From the NCBI GenBank assembly GCA_021205585.1, contig JAJPXI010000228.1, forward strand, positions 1 through 9,604: DNA of 9,604 nt. The letters run 5' to 3'. How positions within the stretch are numbered: position 1 is the stretch's first letter; every line of letters starts with the position of its first letter. Below, in pieces: positions 7,653-9,604 of this stretch. The notes below the pieces were generated by a model. That model was not told the DNA's origin. It worked only from the letters and a program-made list of their open reading frames with translations, and searched no databases. Origin of the DNA: Oscillospiraceae bacterium. GTDB lineage: Bacteria > Bacillota > Clostridia > Oscillospirales > Oscillospiraceae. Made by a program: the position numbers and the translations under genes.

Positions 7653-8561
7653 ATGGAAACTTTGAAAAAACTGCTGCTGATTTTTAACCCCACTGCGGGG
7701 AAGGGCGCCATCCGGGGGCACCTGACCGGGGTGGTGGATGCCCTGACCAAAGGGGGCTGGCTGGTCACCGCCTACCCCACCCAGGACAAGGGGGACGCCC
7801 GCCGGGCCGCCGTGGCCCTGGGGAAGAACTATGACCGAATCGTCTGCTGCGGGGGGGACGGCACCCTGAGCGAGACCGTCGCCGGCCTGCTGGAGCTGGA
7901 GGCTCCCCCGGCCCTGGGATACCTGCCCGCCGGCACCACCAACGACTTCGCCCGTAATCTGCATCTCCCCAAGGGGCTGGAGGAGGCCGCCCAGACGGTG
8001 GCGTCCGGCCCGGCCCTGCCCTGCGACGTGGGGATATTCAACGGCAGGAACTTTGTCTATGTGGCCGCCTTCGGGGCCTTCACCTCCGTGTCCTACGACA
8101 CGCCCCAGGAGGTAAAAAGCGCCTTCGGCCACCTGGCCTATGTGCTGGCGGGCATCTCCCAGCTGGGGGCCATCAAGTCCTACGATCTGACCATCCGGTA
8201 CGACGGGGGCAGCCTGGAGGGGGAGTTCATCTACGGCATGGCCAGCAACACCGTGTCGGTGGGGGGCTTCAAGGGGCTGCCCATCGGCCAGGTCTGCCTG
8301 GACGACGGGCTGCTGGAGGTGCTGCTGGTGCGCCGCCCCCGCACCCTGCCGGAGCTGAACAGCATCATCCAGTCCCTGCTGCACCAGCACCTGCCCGCCA
8401 ACGGCATGGTCGTCGGCCTGCACACCGCCCGCCTGCGCCTGGAGAGCAGGGCCCCCCTGCCCTGGACCCTGGACGGGGAGTACGGCGGCGACCACGAGAC
8501 AGCGGAAATCGAAAACCTCCCCCGGGCCATCCGGCTGGTTCGGGGGGAGCCGGCGCAGTGA
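7653..8561 (+). CDS. YegS/Rv2252/BmrU-family lipid (diacylglycerol) kinase
   Basis: A 302-residue soluble-type kinase of the DAGK catalytic superfamily, expected to use ATP to phosphorylate diacylglycerol or a related lipid at the inner face of the membrane. In Gram-positives such enzymes recycle diacylglycerol released during lipoteichoic acid synthesis into phosphatidic acid. Visible motifs are NPTAGKG (residues 12-18), GGDGTLSE (67-74, nucleotide binding), PAGTTNDFAR (92-101) and a DGE triplet at 274-276, the position that in DgkB-type enzymes includes the proposed catalytic base. The length is typical. The gene starts 22 bases after lepA and is probably cotranscribed. The AGGAGGG (7629-7635) lies an unusually long 17 bases before the ATG; a weaker GGAAAAAG (7637-7644) is better spaced. 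No other start codon is nearby. DgkB and other lipid specificities cannot be separated from sequence alone, so no symbol is given. Confidence 0.9.
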   Translation: METLKKLLLIFNPTAGKGAIRGHLTGVVDALTKGGWLVTAYPTQDKGDARRAAVALGKNYDRIVCCGGDGTLSETVAGLLELEAPPALGYLPAGTTNDFARNLHLPKGLEEAAQTVASGPALPCDVGIFNGRNFVYVAAFGAFTSVSYDTPQEVKSAFGHLAYVLAGISQLGAIKSYDLTIRYDGGSLEGEFIYGMASNTVSVGGFKGLPIGQVCLDDGLLEVLLVRRPRTLPELNSIIQSLLHQHLPANGMVVGLHTARLRLESRAPLPWTLDGEYGGDHETAEIENLPRAIRLVRGEPAQ

Positions 8562-8624
8562 AGCGCCGCAGCCCGCTCTGTGCGGTGCTGCCATAAGAAA
8601 AGCTGATGCGACACAGGAAATTGG

Positions 8625-8665
8625 CGCGGCCCGCACCAAAAAGGTGCGGGCCGCGTTGATTTTTG
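8625..8665 (+). terminator. Strong rho-independent terminator of the lepA operon
   Basis: CGCGGCCCGCACC (8625-8637) pairs perfectly with GGTGCGGGCCGCG (8643-8655) around an AAAAA loop, a 13-base-pair GC-rich stem. TTGATTTTT (8656-8664) follows. It begins about 64 bases after the kinase stop codon; the intervening bases show no gene. It closes the operon that starts at the 4969 promoter. Confidence 0.88.
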
Positions 8666-8680
8666 GGCGGCTTGTCCCGC

Positions 8681-8931
8681 CGCTCATACTGAAATCTGAT
8701 TCAAACAAGACATTAAGGAAGCACTGATTAAATGCGCCTGCGGCGGCTGGCGGAACTTTTCCGCCAAAAGCGCGTTGCAAAAGTTTGACATACATACAGT
8801 ATGCCTGCACTTTTGCGCCTTCTTTTGTCGCAAAATTTCTCGCCATCCGCTCTTGCCGATTTAATCAGTCCTTCCTTAAAAATGGCTTGTTTGAATAGCC
8901 GTCGCAACGGCGTAAGATTTCGTATGAGACG
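8681..8931. repeat. ~250 bp MITE-like intergenic element with long imperfect terminal inverted repeats (copy B)
   Basis: The reverse complement of 8681-8736 aligns along the right arm 8859-8931. Shared blocks in order are ATTTAATCAGT, CTTCCTTAA, CTTGTTTGAAT, AGATTTC and GTATGAG. The right arm has a three-base insertion and a ~17-base extra piece (8897-8913) that is itself a hairpin, GCCGT-CGCA-ACGGC. The interior is also symmetric: GGCGGAA/TTCCGCC (8749-8765) and GCAAAAGT/ACTTTTGC around the CATACAGTATG palindrome. The whole element could fold into one long nested stem-loop. It contains no credible gene; a 63-codon reading frame at 8801-8992 spans the repeat and is judged spurious. No clear target-site duplication was found. 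Related sequences lie at 1-140 and 9269-9476. Confidence 0.65.
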
Positions 8932-8932
8932 C

Positions 8933-8981
8933 CTTTTGAAGTGTCAACCGCGCTTTTGCGCGGCTCTTGGACGCTTCAAAA
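8933..8981. repeat. Nested hairpin module after repeat core of copy B
   Basis: CTTTTGAAG (8934-8942) pairs with CTTCAAAAG (8974-8982, overlapping the end of this feature), with continued partial pairing inward (TGTCAA with TTGGACG). Inside is a perfect CCGCGC-TTTT-GCGCGG hairpin (8948-8963). It follows the GTATGAGACG core directly, as the hairpins at 142-168 and 4876-4893 follow theirs. This is the long form of the module whose short form is seen at 4867-4893. Confidence 0.55.
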
Positions 8982-8982
8982 G

Positions 8983-9013
8983 TTCAGATTAAAATGCCCC
9001 ATTTTAATCTGAA
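8983..9013 (-). terminator. AT-rich hairpin, probable terminator of the minus-strand YtxH-like gene
   Basis: TTCAGATTAAAAT (8983-8995) and ATTTTAATCTGAA (9001-9013) form a perfect 13-base-pair stem with the loop GCCCC. On the minus strand it begins eight bases after the stop codon of the small gene at 9021-9188 and is followed by CTTTTG, a short T run. The outer stem (TTCAGATTA/TAATCTGAA) is identical to the palindrome at 4876-4893, so it is also part of the dispersed repeat family and may have been recruited as a terminator. Confidence 0.5.
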
Positions 9014-9020
9014 GAGAGTA

Positions 9021-9188
9021 TCATGACTTCATGGCCTGGGAGATGCTCTCCGCCTTCTCCTCGACCATCTGGGCGGCCTGGCCGGCGGCCTTTTTCAGCT
9101 CTTTCCGGCCGGGGCTGACCATAATGCCCACGGCCGCGCCGGCCAGCATCCCCAGGCCCACGGCCCGCAGAACGTGTTGGCTTTCCAT
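9021..9188 (-). CDS. Small YtxH-like single-helix membrane protein
   Basis: A 55-residue protein. Translation from ATG 9188 is preferred over an upstream in-frame ATG at 9221 because GGAGGGA (complement of 9194-9200) lies five bases upstream. Residues ~9-24 (AVGLGMLAGAAVGIMV) form a short glycine/alanine-rich membrane helix. A serine-proline-glycine turn and a basic segment (SPGRKELKKAAG) follow, then an amphipathic Ala/Glu/Lys helix (QAAQMVEEKAESISQAM). This order, a Gly/Ala helix then a Pro-Gly-Arg/Lys-Lys-Glu-Leu stretch then a helical tail, resembles YtxH-family proteins, which are small, membrane-associated and poorly characterised, often stress-related. It is convergent with the lepA operon and is enclosed by repeats on both sides. 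No convincing promoter is visible. Function is unknown. Confidence 0.75.
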   Translation of the reverse strand: MESQHVLRAVGLGMLAGAAVGIMVSPGRKELKKAAGQAAQMVEEKAESISQAMKS

Positions 9189-9268
9189 AAAAATCCCTCC
9201 ATCCGCAGATATTCCTGCCATAGTATTGTGCCCGAAAATCCAGAAAAAATATTGCGGGGACCTCTAAA

Positions 9269-9476
9269 AACTATGTCTGCGGCATCTGACAAAATCTTTT
9301 GTCGCAGAAATGCGTTACAAAAGCTTGAAACCGCAGCGTCAAGCAAATGTGCCGGGGGCACATTTGCAGCGTAGGCCGGACAGCTATGCTGGCCGGGAGA
9401 CGGCGGCGAACAGTATTCCTGCGCTTTTGTGCCTATTCTGCAACAAAATCCTTTGCCATCTGCTCTTGCCATAGTT
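9269..9476. repeat. ~208 bp repeat element with imperfect inverted ends (copy C)
   Basis: It starts with AACTATG (9269-9275) and ends with CATAGTT (9470-9476); inward pairing continues imperfectly (ACAAAAG with CTTTTGT, GCAGAA with TTCTGC). Its right half matches copy B: ACAGTAT-CCTG-CTTTTG-GCC (9410-9433) agrees with 8796-8819 at about 21 of 24 bases, and GCCATC-GCTCTTGCC agrees at 14 of 15. Positions 9383-9403 match the first 21 bases of the window. The interior holds two hairpins: GCAAATGTGCC-GGG-GGCACATTTGC (9343-9367) and CCGGACAGC-TAT-GCTGGCCGG (9376-9396, one mismatch). With the leader of the minus-strand gene and the bases up to 9604 it fills an intergenic stretch of over 400 bases with no credible gene. 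Confidence 0.5.
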
Positions 9477-9502
9477 AGGGCTTACTGAAAAACTCTGATA
9501 AG

Positions 9503-9541
9503 CGCAGAATTCTATGAATAAACCGCAGAATCCAATGAATA
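9503..9541. repeat. Two-copy short direct repeat, period 21
   Basis: CGCAGAATTCTATGAATA (9503-9520) and CGCAGAATCCAATGAATA (9524-9541) agree at 16 of 18 positions. The pair lies between repeat element C and the insertion-sequence-like end at 9551. Only two units are present, so it is a small local duplication or a double protein-binding site and not an array. Confidence 0.4.
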
Positions 9542-9550
9542 TGACGTAAA

Positions 9551-9577
9551 GGGATTGTGTCAATAGTTTTGTGTAAA
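9551..9577 (+). mobile_element. Possible IS256-family terminal inverted repeat, element continuing past the right edge
   Basis: The stretch begins GGGATTGTGTCAATAG and ends TTTTGTGTAAA. The length (about 27 bases) and the inner TTGTGTAAA are like the terminal inverted repeats of IS256-family (mutator-type) insertion sequences, recalled from the family and not searched. If so, this is the left end of an insertion sequence and the transposase gene would lie beyond 9604. No transposase sequence is inside the window, so the call rests on the end alone. The AT-rich composition compared with the genes to the left fits a recent arrival. Confidence 0.3.
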
Positions 9578-9604
9578 CTTTCAAAAGCTTCTTGCTTCAG
9601 TGCA

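Noticed and set aside
8801..8992. 63-codon plus-strand reading frame in repeat element B
   Set aside because: It runs across the terminal inverted repeat and the following hairpins, has no ribosome binding site, and its sequence is explained by the repeat.
9545..9566. TTGACA on the minus strand (complement of 9559-9564) as a promoter
   Set aside because: The hexamer is perfect but no good -10 lies 16-18 bases downstream, and it falls inside the proposed insertion-sequence end.
9384..9584. 66-codon minus-strand reading frame at the right edge
   Set aside because: It crosses the insertion-sequence-like end, the short direct repeat and element C, and lacks recognisable domains.

Overview
The window looks like a chromosomal segment of a GC-rich, low-abundance-of-AT gut Firmicute, most likely in the Oscillospiraceae/Clostridia group (Flavonifractor-, Lawsonibacter- or Pseudoflavonifractor-like). 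The evidence is the GC-rich codon use, the strong AGGAGG/GGAGGG-type ribosome binding sites, a secreted protein with three SLH cell-wall domains and a Clostridia-style Cys-rich repeat, and a LepA of Firmicute type. This placement is inference from sequence style; no marker gene here fixes the genus.

Layout. Positions 1-252 hold no gene but carry a truncated copy of a dispersed intergenic repeat and a strong hairpin. Positions 253-4818 (+) encode one very large secreted surface protein: signal peptide, a Cthe_2159-type carbohydrate-binding beta-helix region, a Gly/Asp/Pro-rich linker, a complete subtype-B-tannase-like alpha/beta hydrolase with a recognisable Ser-Asp-His triad, an acidic Thr/Glu/Asp/Gly repeat linker, two Cys-rich repeats and three SLH domains. 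It is followed by a second repeat remnant (4850-4893) and a rho-independent terminator (4910-4949).

A near-consensus sigma-A promoter (4969-4997) then drives what looks like a three-gene operon: an XRE-family regulator (5118-5825), lepA (5822-7630, overlapping the regulator by four bases), and a YegS/BmrU-type lipid (diacylglycerol) kinase (7653-8561). It closes with a very strong terminator (8625-8665). The operon combines translation-elongation quality control and lipid phosphorylation under a possibly autoregulated promoter.

Positions 8681-9604 are a repeat-rich zone. A ~250 bp element with long imperfect terminal inverted repeats (8681-8931) is followed by two hairpin modules, a short minus-strand gene for a YtxH-like one-helix membrane protein (9021-9188), a related second element (~9269-9476), a short tandem duplication, and at the right edge a sequence resembling the terminal inverted repeat of an IS256-family insertion sequence.

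The two most interesting things are the domain fusion in the giant surface esterase, which would bind a polysaccharide and hydrolyse an ester at the cell surface, and the modular palindromic repeat family. A shared 10-17 base core (GTATGAGACG) is followed by a different hairpin at each site, and copies bracket the esterase gene. No tRNA, rRNA, CRISPR array or riboswitch was recognised.
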